Source: Lachnospiraceae bacterium NC2008 (GTDB lineage: Bacteria > Bacillota > Clostridia > Lachnospirales > Lachnospiraceae). Taken from it: a stretch of 64,000 bases of DNA. The stretch spans positions 49,468 to 113,467 of the forward strand of contig JHWS01000007.1 of the NCBI GenBank assembly GCA_000687675.1, in the 5' to 3' direction. The position numbers and the translations under genes were made by a program. Under the pieces are notes generated by a model. It was given only the letters and a program-made list of their open reading frames with translations, had not been told where the DNA came from and made no database searches. Positions 47,451 through 57,428 of this stretch are shown here, piece after piece; the stretch's first letter is position 1; the number at the start of each line of letters is the position of its first letter.

Positions 47451-47519
47451 TTATGGCACAGTTATCAAAAAGAAAGGAAAGTTGATTAATTTGCTTCTGA
47501 ATTAATCATACAAGAAAAT

Positions 47520-48578
47520 ATGAGTAAACAAAATAGTAATAGAATATCATTTATACAGTTTATCTGTACTATCTTAGTAGTAGTACTTCATGGTTGTAAC
47601 TTGATACCATGGGATTTATATTCTACAGATTGTAAACATGCTATTATTTTTGAAAAAATTATAATGCATATTACATATATTGCTGTGCCAGTATTTTTCT
47701 TTTTGTCAGGTTATTTGATGTTTAAAAATTATAATTATAAAAATAAAGTAAAAAAAAGATTGAAATCGTTAGTTATTCCATATGTATTATGGAATTTTTT
47801 ATGTGCCTTGTTCTTTTTGGGAGTAGAACAGATTTCCTTTTTAAATATAAAGATTAACAGACCTAAGGTTAAGTTTAACATTAGTTTTCTAAAAGAAGTG
47901 TGGTTACAGAGCAGTTTTAATGGTCCGCTTTGGTATTTAAGAAATATAATCATAATTAGTTTGTTATCTATACTTGTATATTATTTATTATATTATAAGA
48001 TAATAGGACAATTGGTTATTATTGGATTTTGTGTATTAAATCTTGTAATAGAATTTGATTATTATGGTTTAATTTATTGGATGCCTGAATATCTTATAGG
48101 GGCATATGTGGCCTTACATGGATTGCCAGGAGGACAGTGCTTTAATAGTGAAGAATTACAATTTACATATATTTTAAGTAATAAAAAAAGATGGTTGTTG
48201 TATTTTTCTTTGATGTTATTGTTTTTAGTATCATTTTATAGTTTCTTTATAAATAATTTTAGAACTATATTTATATATAGATTATTCTCAGCGCTACTGT
48301 TTCCTTTTATTATTTCTAATTATGCTTTCTCTAAAAAAGAGATGAATTGGAAATATAAAGTTACAATGTTTATATATTGTAGCCATTTTACGATAACAAC
48401 AATTGTTTCAAAAATCTTTTTAATACTATTTGGAGTATCTGATTATTCTGCAATAATTAGTTGTATATTATGTCCGGTTATTACATTATCTGTTCTTTAT
48501 CCAGTAATGTATTTTATGATAAAAAATACAAAAAGGACTTGGAATGTACTTTCAGGAGGGAGAAAGGTAGACGTATAA
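47520..48578 (+). CDS. Acyltransferase_3 family membrane protein
   Basis: 352 residues with about ten membrane segments. FIQFICTILVVVLHGCNLIP carries the early His, followed by VPVFFFLSGYLMFKNYNYKN and KKRLKSLVIPYVLWN; all fit Acyltransferase_3. FNGPLWYLRNIIIISLL is family-typical. It likely adds acetyl groups to the glycan. It is separated from paralogue 4 by about 120 bases holding the 39-base repeat and a small dyad (47484-47507). Confidence 0.8.
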   Translation: MSKQNSNRISFIQFICTILVVVLHGCNLIPWDLYSTDCKHAIIFEKIIMHITYIAVPVFFFLSGYLMFKNYNYKNKVKKRLKSLVIPYVLWNFLCALFFLGVEQISFLNIKINRPKVKFNISFLKEVWLQSSFNGPLWYLRNIIIISLLSILVYYLLYYKIIGQLVIIGFCVLNLVIEFDYYGLIYWMPEYLIGAYVALHGLPGGQCFNSEELQFTYILSNKKRWLLYFSLMLLFLVSFYSFFINNFRTIFIYRLFSALLFPFIISNYAFSKKEMNWKYKVTMFIYCSHFTITTIVSKIFLILFGVSDYSAIISCILCPVITLSVLYPVMYFMIKNTKRTWNVLSGGRKVDV

Positions 48579-48740
48579 GAACTGCTAATGATATATAATT
48601 CAAAAAAATGCAAGAATAATTCTACATTGGTGGTATTAATTACATAATTGTATAGAAATGCTTTTTATGCGAATTTCATGTATTTAATTTAGGGTATCAA
48701 TAAAGATGATAAAAAGTAATATAAAAAATCGAGGCTAAAC

Positions 48741-49658
48741 ATGATAGATTTATCAGTTATAATTTTGACAAAAAATGAAGAAAAGAATATCGAAAAATGT
48801 ATCCATTCTTTTTGTGGAATAGCTAAAAGATTTATCGTTGTTGATAGTGGAAGTACAGATAATACAAAAGGTATATGTGAAAAAATAAATAATGAATTAT
48901 GTAGTGTAGGATCAAAATTAGACTATTATTATCACAAATGGTCAACCTACGCAGCACAATTTAATTGGGGGCTTGAGAATACAGATATCGATACAAACTG
49001 GGTTATGCGTATGGATGCAGATGAAGAATTATTACCAGAACTAGTAGAAGAGATGAAAAAAAGAATACCATCTATAGAAAAAGATGAAGAAATTAATGGT
49101 ATAGTACTTCGACGAAGGGTCTATTTTATGGGAAAATGGATTAAGCATGGAGGAAGATATCCAGAAAAATTACTTAGGATATTTAGAAGAGGAACCGGAC
49201 TATGTGAAGATAGGTTAATGGATGAGCATCTTATATTAAATTCTGGTAAAATTGTTGAGTTTTCTTCGGATTTTAAGGACAATAATCAAAAAGATCTAGA
49301 ATGGTGGACAAATAAACATAACTGGTATAGCAATAGAGAAGTCTTAGATTATCAACTTTCTTTTTCAGAAAAAGCAAAAGTAGATAATAGAATAGAAAAA
49401 AAATCTTGTTCTTCTGCTCAAGCAAAAATGAAAAGGAAAATAAAGAATAAAGGATATTACAGATTACCTAAATTTCTGAGAGCCCATATCTATTTTATAT
49501 TTAGATACTATATAAAGCTTGGTTTTTTAGATGGACCAGAAGGCCGTATTTTTCATTTTTTACAAGCATATTGGTATAGATTTTTGGTAGATGCAAAACT
49601 ATTTGAATGTGAAAAAAAAGGAATTAGAATGGATGAGCAAGGTGAATTAAAAGTCTAA
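48741..49658 (+). CDS. Glycosyltransferase family 2
   Basis: 305 residues. LSVIILTKNEEKNIEKCIHS, FIVVDSGSTDNT and the WVMRMDADEEL metal motif show a GT2 of the WaaE/KdtX-like kind, with GKWIKHGGRYPEKLLRIFRR in the acceptor region. The 162 bases before it hold no gene that I can see. Confidence 0.85.
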   Translation: MIDLSVIILTKNEEKNIEKCIHSFCGIAKRFIVVDSGSTDNTKGICEKINNELCSVGSKLDYYYHKWSTYAAQFNWGLENTDIDTNWVMRMDADEELLPELVEEMKKRIPSIEKDEEINGIVLRRRVYFMGKWIKHGGRYPEKLLRIFRRGTGLCEDRLMDEHLILNSGKIVEFSSDFKDNNQKDLEWWTNKHNWYSNREVLDYQLSFSEKAKVDNRIEKKSCSSAQAKMKRKIKNKGYYRLPKFLRAHIYFIFRYYIKLGFLDGPEGRIFHFLQAYWYRFLVDAKLFECEKKGIRMDEQGELKV

Positions 49659-49702
49659 GTATAAAGTCATTAAATTTATTGAAAATTTGGAAAAAGGAAA
49701 AA

Positions 49703-50890
49703 ATGAAAGTTATACAAATTACAGCCTTTAGTGGATATGGATGTACAGGAAGAATTGTTGAAGCTATATCAAAAAAAGTTGTTGAAAATAATGGGCAAGC
49801 AATTATTGCGTGGGGAAGAACAAATTCCGTTACTGATAAAAAAATCACCACGTATAGGATTGGGAATAACTTAAATGTAATATTTCATTTAATTAAAGCA
49901 CGGCTTTTTGACAGAGCAGGATTTGGCTCTAAAATAGCAACAAAAAAACTTATAAGGTTTATTTCGAATAATAACCCGGATATTATTCATTTACATATTA
50001 TCCATGGATATTATATTAATATAAAACTGTTGTTTGAATTCTTAAAAAAAACTAAAATCCAAGTTGTTTGGACTTTTCATGATTGTTGGGCTTTTACAGG
50101 TCATTGCCCTTATTTTGAAATTAAAAAATGTGATAAATGGAAGAAACTTTGCAAGGATTGTCCTGAAAAGAAACATCATCCCAAAAGTTTATTTTGGGAC
50201 AGTTCTAAAAAAAATTACATTGATAAATACAAGTTATATGCAAATTATAATAATTTGACAATTGTTACTCCATCAGTTTGGCTTAGTAAATTAGTTAAAC
50301 AGTCATTTTTAAAAGATGCCAAAATTAAGATTATAAATAATGGCATCGATTTAAGTAAATTTTACAAAAGAAATAAAACAGCAATTAAAAGTGATAAAAA
50401 GATAGTACTTGGAGTATCATCGGTTTGGGGGCCTGAAAAGGGATTTGATGACTTTGTTAAACTATCACAAGATTTACCACAAGAATATCAAATTGTTATG
50501 GTTGGGTTAAGTAAGAAAAAACTCAAACAGTTACCAAAAAATATAATAGGAATTAAAAGAACCAACAATATAGAGGAATTAGCAGAATATTATTCAGCTG
50601 CATTTGTTTTTTTGAATCTGACGTATTCGGACAACTATCCCACAACTAATCTTGAAGCAATCGCTTGTGGAACTCCAGTTATTACATATAACACAGGTGG
50701 AAGCGTTGAGATTGTTAAATCAACTGGGTATGGGAAAATTGTTGAACAAGGTGATTTAAAATCAATAGTAGACGCTCTTGAAGAAATAGATAGCATTAGG
50801 AATATAAAATATGATTTAAAAGAGTTAGATCAAGAAATAAAATTTGAAGAATATTATGAATTATATGAGGAATTATTGAAGAATGAGTAA
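49703..50890 (+). CDS. Glycosyltransferase family 4
   Basis: 395 residues with a GT-B fold. Visible features are MKVIQITAFSGYGCTGRIVE, IIHLHIIHGYYINIKLLFEF, VWTFHDCWAFTGHCPYFEIK, a Cys-rich patch (KKCDKWKKLCKDCPEKK) near residues 145-165, and TNLEAIACGTPVITYNTGGS, typical of WcaC/WcaL-type transferases. I take ATG 49703 after AAAAAGGA; the frame extends to TTG 49679. Confidence 0.85.
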   Translation: MKVIQITAFSGYGCTGRIVEAISKKVVENNGQAIIAWGRTNSVTDKKITTYRIGNNLNVIFHLIKARLFDRAGFGSKIATKKLIRFISNNNPDIIHLHIIHGYYINIKLLFEFLKKTKIQVVWTFHDCWAFTGHCPYFEIKKCDKWKKLCKDCPEKKHHPKSLFWDSSKKNYIDKYKLYANYNNLTIVTPSVWLSKLVKQSFLKDAKIKIINNGIDLSKFYKRNKTAIKSDKKIVLGVSSVWGPEKGFDDFVKLSQDLPQEYQIVMVGLSKKKLKQLPKNIIGIKRTNNIEELAEYYSAAFVFLNLTYSDNYPTTNLEAIACGTPVITYNTGGSVEIVKSTGYGKIVEQGDLKSIVDALEEIDSIRNIKYDLKELDQEIKFEEYYELYEELLKNE

Positions 50891-52061
50891 TAGTACACAA
50901 AAGAAAAAAATTGTTCATATAATGCTATCGGGTTCCTATACAGATGGTTGGAATTATCAAGATAATTTATTGACTAAATACCATGTTAGGTTAGGCTATG
51001 ATGTGAGTATCATTACTTCGAATTGGCAGTTTGGAAACGATGGAAAGCTGAAACAGGTAGCAGAAGGAACTTACATTAATATAGATAGTGTAAAAGTAAT
51101 AAGACTATCCATAAAAGGAAAAAATAATAGTAAAAGGAAATTTAAAAGATTTAAAAATTTATACAAAACACTATACATTGAAGAGCCAGATATAATATTT
51201 GTACACAATATTAATTTTATCGATTTAAAAATAATACGAGATTATGTTAAAAATAATAGAACAGACGCTCTATTTATAGATAATCATTCTGATTTTTCAA
51301 ACAGTGGTAAAAATTGGTTATCTAAAAATATACTACATAAGATAGTATGGAGACGTTATGCGAAGCAAATCGAACCGTATGTAACAAAGTTCTACGGAGT
51401 GTTACCTGCGCGTGTAAAGTGGCTGACTGACATATATGGACTATCTAAAGCAAGGTGTGATTTATTAGTTCTTGGTGCTGATGATGATTGTATAAATAAA
51501 TTAAATAATGAAACTATAAGAATTTATAGAAGTAAATTTAATATTAAAGATAATGATTTTTTAATAGTATCTGGAGGGAAACTAGATTCATCTAAAACAC
51601 AAATTTTGTTATTAATGAAAGCAATTAAAAAACTAAATAATGATAAAATTAAGTTAATTATTTTTGGATCTGTAGATAAAGAATATAAAGACGAATTTTA
51701 TTCTCTTTGTTGCAAGGATAGAATAATATATACTGGTTGGATACAACCTGAGGAATCGTATAGTTTCTTTTACATGGCTGATTTAGTAGCGTTTCCAGGA
51801 AGGCATTCTGTTTTTTGGGAACAGGTTGTAGCTATGGGCAAACCAATGATATGTAAATATTGGGAAGGAACTACTCATATTGATTTGGGGGGAAATGTTT
51901 CATTTACATATGAAGACTCGGTGAATGAAATCATTAAAGTATTAGAGCCAATAGTAGAAGATAATAAAAAGTATGAAAATATGCTTTGTACGGCTCAATC
52001 AGAAAAAAGAAAAAAGTTTTTATACAGTGAGATTGCAAAAAAGAGTATAGGAATAAAATAA
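50883..52061 (+). CDS. Glycosyltransferase family 4, divergent
   Basis: 392 residues with a GT-B fold. IVHIMLSGSYTDGWNYQDNL is the N-terminal acceptor side; VSGGKLDSSKTQILLLMKAI and ADLVAFPGRHSVFWEQVVAM the donor side. The usual E-x7-E motif is altered (FWEQVVAMGKP). A G6 run at 51887-51892 lies in frame in DLGGNVSF. It overlaps the previous gene by 8 bases. Confidence 0.75.
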   Translation: MSNSTQKKKIVHIMLSGSYTDGWNYQDNLLTKYHVRLGYDVSIITSNWQFGNDGKLKQVAEGTYINIDSVKVIRLSIKGKNNSKRKFKRFKNLYKTLYIEEPDIIFVHNINFIDLKIIRDYVKNNRTDALFIDNHSDFSNSGKNWLSKNILHKIVWRRYAKQIEPYVTKFYGVLPARVKWLTDIYGLSKARCDLLVLGADDDCINKLNNETIRIYRSKFNIKDNDFLIVSGGKLDSSKTQILLLMKAIKKLNNDKIKLIIFGSVDKEYKDEFYSLCCKDRIIYTGWIQPEESYSFFYMADLVAFPGRHSVFWEQVVAMGKPMICKYWEGTTHIDLGGNVSFTYEDSVNEIIKVLEPIVEDNKKYENMLCTAQSEKRKKFLYSEIAKKSIGIK

Positions 52062-52064
52062 AAA

Positions 52065-53948
52065 ATGTGTGGAATATTTGGTGCGTTTAATAAATATATA
52101 ACAAAGGATAAAGCAGACTTTTGTTGTGATACTTTGTCTCATAGAGGACCTGATGGAAGGGGAGTATGGTTTAATTCTGAAGGTAATTGTGTTTTGGCAC
52201 ATAGAAGATTATCGATTATAGATCTTTCTGATAAAGGCAAACAACCTATGTTATATGGAAATAACAGATATTGTATAACTTTTAATGGAGAAATATACAA
52301 TTTTCTTGAGATAAAGAAAGAACTTCAAAAAAAAGGATATTCTTTTGTTGGAAATTCAGATACGGAAGTCATACTAGCTTCATACATGGAGTGGGGAAAT
52401 AATTGTGTAAAAAAGTTTAATGGAATGTGGGCATTTGCTATATTTGATCAAGTTGATAATTCTTTGTTTCTTAGTAGAGATAGATTCGGTGTTAAACCGT
52501 TATATTATTGGACTGAAAATGATGGAATAGTATTTGCCTCTGAAATGAAAGCTATTATGCCATGTATGCCAAAAGTTGATGTAAATATGCAAATGATAAA
52601 TTTTTTTAGAATATTTCATCACTATGAATTTAAGGATGATTGTCTTATAAAATATATCAAAAGATTCCCTGCTGGTTATAATGCTTTTTTTAAAAAAGGA
52701 AAAATCATATTCGAGAGATATTGGAATACATTGGAACAACAATTAGATGTTCCTTCTAGGTATGAGGAACAAGTTGAAATATTTAGAGAACTGTTTTTAG
52801 ACGCATGCAAACTTCGAATGAGAAGCGATGTAAAATTAGGGACAGCATTAAGTGGCGGTTTAGATTCTAGTGCTGTTATTTGCGCAATGAATAGTGTTGC
52901 AAAATTTAATGAGCAGTCAACCCAAAAAGATTGGCAAAATGCATATGTAGCAAGTTTTAAAGGAACAAAATTAGACGAGGCTAACTATGCAAAGATAGTG
53001 ACAGATTATATTGGAATAAACAATAAAACAATAACCATGTCAAATTGTTTATCTGAAAAAAAACTATTACAACAGGCTTATTTATTTGAAGAATTATGGA
53101 TGAATTCCCAGATGCCAATCATGGCAATATATGAGGCAGAGAGAACGGATGGAACTGTAGTATCCATAGATGGACATGGCGCAGATGAGCTTTTTTCAGG
53201 ATATACTATGGATATGCAGTTTGCATTATTGGATTATACAAATGATAATATTAATGATGTGGCAAGAACCATTAAGTATGCTGAAAATATAGGAAAATTG
53301 GAAGAGTTTAATGATTACGAAAAATGGATTAGTACAAGACTTAAAAAAGTAAAGAAAAGAAATATATATGAGAAATTTTATCGAAAAGTAATTCTTCATT
53401 ATAATGATGTAAATGATGTAAAGTTTAAAAGATTTGATAATCTAAATAAAGCATTATATATAGAAACACACAAAAAAATATTACCTACAATGCTTAGAAA
53501 TTATGATAGAAATTCAATGTCATCAGGAGTAGAAATAAGAATGCCATTTATGGACTATAGAATAATTCAATTTGCATTCTCTATACCAGGAAGTTCTAAA
53601 ATTAGAAATGGGTATTCTAAAGCAATTATTAGGGATGCATTAAAAGATATAATGCCATATGAGATATGTTATAGAAAAGATAAGAAAGGTTTAAATGCAC
53701 CAATAAATGAGTGGATGAGAGATTCAGGGGAATTATATCTTGATATTGTGAATTCACAAGATTTCAAAAACAGTAACGTGGTATTAAATCCTAAGAAAAT
53801 AAGAAAAAAACTTGAGACTTATATTAAAAATCCTAAGGAAGACTATATTGCGGATCTTATTACCGGACAGAAGTTATGGCAAGAAATAAATATGTATATT
53901 TGGGAAAAGGCATTGATAAAAAACCGTGTTAATGAGTATTTAAATTAA
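52065..53948 (+). CDS. asnB: Asparagine synthase (glutamine-hydrolysing) family
   Basis: 627 residues. Met-Cys at the start (CGIFGAFNK) gives the N-terminal nucleophile Cys of class II amidotransferases; SHRGPDGRGVW, FNGEIYNFLEIKKELQKKGY and DRFGVKPLYYW complete the glutaminase domain. The synthetase domain has the PP-loop LGTALSGGLDSSAV (about 262-275) and SIDGHGADELFSGYT. In capsule clusters such enzymes can amidate a uronic or amino acid on the glycan, as well as make asparagine. It lies 3 bases after the GT4 gene. Confidence 0.9.
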   Translation: MCGIFGAFNKYITKDKADFCCDTLSHRGPDGRGVWFNSEGNCVLAHRRLSIIDLSDKGKQPMLYGNNRYCITFNGEIYNFLEIKKELQKKGYSFVGNSDTEVILASYMEWGNNCVKKFNGMWAFAIFDQVDNSLFLSRDRFGVKPLYYWTENDGIVFASEMKAIMPCMPKVDVNMQMINFFRIFHHYEFKDDCLIKYIKRFPAGYNAFFKKGKIIFERYWNTLEQQLDVPSRYEEQVEIFRELFLDACKLRMRSDVKLGTALSGGLDSSAVICAMNSVAKFNEQSTQKDWQNAYVASFKGTKLDEANYAKIVTDYIGINNKTITMSNCLSEKKLLQQAYLFEELWMNSQMPIMAIYEAERTDGTVVSIDGHGADELFSGYTMDMQFALLDYTNDNINDVARTIKYAENIGKLEEFNDYEKWISTRLKKVKKRNIYEKFYRKVILHYNDVNDVKFKRFDNLNKALYIETHKKILPTMLRNYDRNSMSSGVEIRMPFMDYRIIQFAFSIPGSSKIRNGYSKAIIRDALKDIMPYEICYRKDKKGLNAPINEWMRDSGELYLDIVNSQDFKNSNVVLNPKKIRKKLETYIKNPKEDYIADLITGQKLWQEINMYIWEKALIKNRVNEYLN

Positions 53949-54017
53949 GTATTTTAAGATGCAATAATATATGTTAGAAGATGTTAAGAAGCTTCTTATT
54001 TACGGGGGAATATTGTA

Positions 54018-55221
54018 ATGAAAATAGAAAGAATAGAAAATATCAAAAGAAGAAAAAATTTAATAAAAATACTAAAAATAACACATAAAAAAATTGTACT
54101 AGTTGGTAAAGAGAAAGATGTAGCAAAAATAAATAGAATTCTACTAAAAAAAGATAATTATTGGGGAATAGCTAAGTTCGACGAGGATGATTTAGGAAAA
54201 GATTACACACAACTTGCTTTTGAGGATGTAGATAGTTTTATTGTTGTTTTTTGTGATGGGGATAAAACAAGGCAACATGAAGAAAAATTAATAGAGATTG
54301 GATTTAATATAAATCAGTTTATTAGATATACCTCTGTTGGAATAGGTAGTAAACTAGATTATTACGATTACCTAATTGGATATACGAAAAAATCAAAGAA
54401 TAATCTACCGGGATATGATATATTTCCGCAGTCTGAAAGTATTGAACCTAAGCAGGGGGAATATACTATATTAACATTGGGGGGGGTCAACGACGGACAC
54501 TTCTACAGGAAATGTTATTAGTTGGTCCGAATATTTATATAACGACATAAAAAAATATTATGATAACGTTCGTGTGATTTGCGCAGGAGTTAATTCACAC
54601 GTTGCCAGTCAGGAATTATTTAAGTTAATTAGGGATGGATATCTATTCAAACCTGATTTAGTAATTAGTTATAGTGGAGTTAATGATTTTTCTAATCATT
54701 ATCAGGATAAAAAGAATCCTTTTGTCCTGTGTTATACTAAGCGAATCATTCCCAAAGTAATTAAACATAGGATATTAAATGAAAAAGATGTAATGCATGG
54801 TGATAGAATCAGAATTTGGGATAATTTTAGAGGGTTCATTGTTAAAGACTATTCTTTAGGTATAGATGCCCCTAAACCAATATCTAGAGCTGATCATTGG
54901 ATAAGATGTGAAAAAATGATGCATTCGATATCCCAGTCTATGGATGCAAAATTTATAGGTATTTTACAACCGCAAAATTTTGATGATGCAGAAGATTCAA
55001 AGGTAAAGGAACGAAATCCTTATTATGAGGAAGCAATTAATGCAATTAAAGAATTAAGATATGATTGGCTCTTAGACTTTACAAACATATTTAGAAATAA
55101 AAAAAATATTTTTTATGATAATTGTCATGTGTATGGGTCGGGAAACAAAATTATCGCAAAAAATATTTTGCCATATGTAGTTAATTCAATAAAAGAAAAA
55201 CAAAACAAGGCAAAGCCTTAA
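54018..55221 (+). pseudogene. SGNH hydrolase/acyltransferase-like protein, out of frame at a G8 tract
   Basis: Frame one (from 54018) reads to ILTLGG and then out of frame, stopping at 54521. The frame open from 54487 to 55221 continues as STTDTSTGNVISWSEYLYND, GVNSHVASQELFKLI, ISYSGVNDFS and YDNCHVYGSGN. Joined, they give LGGSTTD (nucleophile Ser block), GVNDF (Asn block) and DNCH (Asp-His), all four SGNH features, over about 400 residues. The join is a run of eight G, 54479-54486; seven G restores the frame. It probably acts on glycan acyl groups and is probably phase-variable OFF. Confidence 0.85.
54479..54486 (+). repeat. G8 homopolymer, frame-breaking in SGNH gene
   Basis: Eight G between ACATT and TCAACG, exactly where LGG would be followed by the catalytic S. 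G7 (one fewer) restores the frame. Confidence 0.9.
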
Positions 55222-55233
55222 TAAGGGGAAAAA

Positions 55234-57072
55234 ATGATTATATTAGGAATATCCGCTTTATATCATGATTCTGCGGCAGCTATTATTATAAATGGTGATA
55301 TTATTGCGGCAGCACAGGAAGAAAGATTTACAAGAAAGAAACATGATAATAACCTTCCAATAAATGCAATAAAATATTGCTTTGAAGCAGCTAATATCTC
55401 AATGATAGATGTAGACGAGGTGGTTTATTATGACAACTCGTTGCTTACATTAGATCGTTTTATGAGCAATGTTTCTGAACTAGGAAATGAGGCAGATTTT
55501 CTTTTAGAAACCAAATATAAAGGTCTTATCAAATCAAGATTATCTATTGACAAACTTATTCGAAATGAATTTGCTGTAATCGGAAAAAAAGATACATTAT
55601 CTGTTTGTGAGCATCATATTTCACATGCCGCTTCAGCATTTTACCCATCCCCATATGAAAGTGCTGCAATTCTTACAATAGATGGTGTAGGAGAATGGGC
55701 TACAACTACAATTGGAATAGGACATGGAAATAAAATAGAAATATTAAAGGAGATTGATTATCCGCATTCACTGGGGCTATTGTATAGTGCTTTTACGTCA
55801 TTTTGTGGATTCAAAGTTAATTCAGGTGACTATAAATTTATGGGATTGGCTCCATATGGGGAACCTGTGTATTATGATTTATTAAAGGAAAATGTTATAG
55901 ATATCAAGCAGGATGGATCGTATCGTTTGAATATGGAATTCTTTGAGTTTCATAAAGGGTCACATATGACTGGAAGAAAGATGGAAGAGTTGTTTGGTGG
56001 ACCAGCTAGAGAGATAGAAAGTAAAATTACTAAAAGGGAGATGGATATTGCAGCCTCAGTTCAGAAGATTACCGAAGAAGTAGTTGCAGGACTTGCACGG
56101 TATGCATTGGAACTAACTAAAGAAAAAAATTTAGTAATGGCTGGTGGAGTAGCTTTAAACTGTGTAGCAAATGGGAAGCTAATCAAAAATGGTGTAGTAC
56201 GTAATTTATGGGTACAACCAGCTGCAGGAGATGCTGGGGGTGCTTTAGGATGCGCATTATATAGTTATTACCAAATAAATAATAATTCAAGAAAAGTTGG
56301 AGTTAAAGATTCGCAAAAAGGGTCGTATTTGGGACCCGAATATAGCTCTGAAGAAATAGGAGAATTTCTTAAAAAGAATAATTATACATCTCAATTTTAT
56401 GATGATAAAAAAGAATTATTTAGAGATGTAGCAGGTGAAATATCAAAAGGTAAAGTGGTAGGCTGGTTTAATGGAAGAATGGAATTTGGTCCAAGAGCCT
56501 TAGGAAACCGAAGTATTCTTGGAAATCCCATGGATACAGAAATGCAATCTAAGCTTAACTTGAAGATAAAATATAGAGAATCATTTAGACCGTTTGCTCC
56601 ATCTATTTTAAAAGAAAAATATTCTGAGTACTTTGAATGCAATATTGAGAGTCCATACATGTTATTATGTGAAAATGTTGTAGAAAGTAGACGGTTACCA
56701 TTTAATCGAGAAGAATTAATGAAAACACATCAAGGAGACATGTTACCTGTTGTAAATACAGCAAGATCTGATGTTCCGGCAATCACACATGTTGATTATA
56801 GTGCGAGAATACAGACTGTTTCTGAAGATACCAATCCAGATTACTATCATTTAATAAAGGAATTTGAGAAAATTACTGGATGTCCAATTCTAATTAATAC
56901 CTCTTTTAATGTACGAGGAGAACCGATTGTATGTTCGCCAGAAGATGCATATAAATGTTTTATGCGTACAGAGATGGATATACTTGTTTTAGGAAACTAT
57001 GTTTTAAAAAAAACAGAACAAAGAAAGTTTGATGATATAGATGATTGGAGAAAAGAATATGTTCTTGACTAA
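55234..57072 (+). CDS. Carbamoyltransferase (NodU/CmcH/TobZ family)
   Basis: 612 residues. The N-terminal Kae1-like domain starts ILGISALYHDSAAAIIINGD and has CEHHISHAASAFYPSPYESA (metal-binding His, about residues 126-140) and LTIDGVGEWATTT; LVMAGGVALNCVANGKL is the ATP site. The C-terminal domain has GWFNGRMEFGPRALGNRSIL. It transfers a carbamoyl group from carbamoyl phosphate to a hydroxyl, here presumably a sugar of the glycan. The ribosome site AAGGGGAAAA precedes the ATG. Confidence 0.9.
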   Translation: MIILGISALYHDSAAAIIINGDIIAAAQEERFTRKKHDNNLPINAIKYCFEAANISMIDVDEVVYYDNSLLTLDRFMSNVSELGNEADFLLETKYKGLIKSRLSIDKLIRNEFAVIGKKDTLSVCEHHISHAASAFYPSPYESAAILTIDGVGEWATTTIGIGHGNKIEILKEIDYPHSLGLLYSAFTSFCGFKVNSGDYKFMGLAPYGEPVYYDLLKENVIDIKQDGSYRLNMEFFEFHKGSHMTGRKMEELFGGPAREIESKITKREMDIAASVQKITEEVVAGLARYALELTKEKNLVMAGGVALNCVANGKLIKNGVVRNLWVQPAAGDAGGALGCALYSYYQINNNSRKVGVKDSQKGSYLGPEYSSEEIGEFLKKNNYTSQFYDDKKELFRDVAGEISKGKVVGWFNGRMEFGPRALGNRSILGNPMDTEMQSKLNLKIKYRESFRPFAPSILKEKYSEYFECNIESPYMLLCENVVESRRLPFNREELMKTHQGDMLPVVNTARSDVPAITHVDYSARIQTVSEDTNPDYYHLIKEFEKITGCPILINTSFNVRGEPIVCSPEDAYKCFMRTEMDILVLGNYVLKKTEQRKFDDIDDWRKEYVLD

Positions 57073-57364
57073 AGAAATAGAGAATATAAAAAATAAGGTT
57101 ACAAATAATTCGAAGAATGTATTTCCAATAATTGATAAAAGTACAAATAGTTATTATATAAATTATAGTGATAGTATACATCAAAAAGAGTCTTGTTGTG
57201 AGTATTGCTCTGATTTTTTGGAGTTCAAAAAAGAATTAATAGAATTATGGAGTGAGAGTGATAACAAAATTTTTTATAATGATGTGCTCTCTAGTATCAT
57301 GCAAGTGAGAGATGATGAAGAAAGTATTATTGAGGCCATTCAGCTATATAATTATATGATGTAG
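57059..57364 (+). CDS. Hypothetical protein coupled to carbamoyltransferase
   Basis: 101 residues from ATG 57059 (GGAG 7 bases upstream); it overlaps the carbamoyltransferase stop by 14 bases. It is soluble, acidic and Cys-bearing (ESCCEYCSDFLEFKKELIEL), with a helical end (EESIIEAIQLYNYM). I do not recognise it. Tight overlap suggests translation coupled to the carbamoyltransferase and perhaps a small subunit or regulator (inference). Confidence 0.55.
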   Translation: MFLTKEIENIKNKVTNNSKNVFPIIDKSTNSYYINYSDSIHQKESCCEYCSDFLEFKKELIELWSESDNKIFYNDVLSSIMQVRDDEESIIEAIQLYNYMM

Positions 57365-57428
57365 ATTTTGTACATAAGAATTTAGAGACAATACTATTAA
57401 TATAAATTAAGATGTATATATTTGATGT

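Noticed and set aside
47484..47507. Perfect GATTAATT/AATTAATC dyad before the acyltransferase gene
   Set aside because: Very AT-rich, short and without a T run; too weak to call a terminator or operator.
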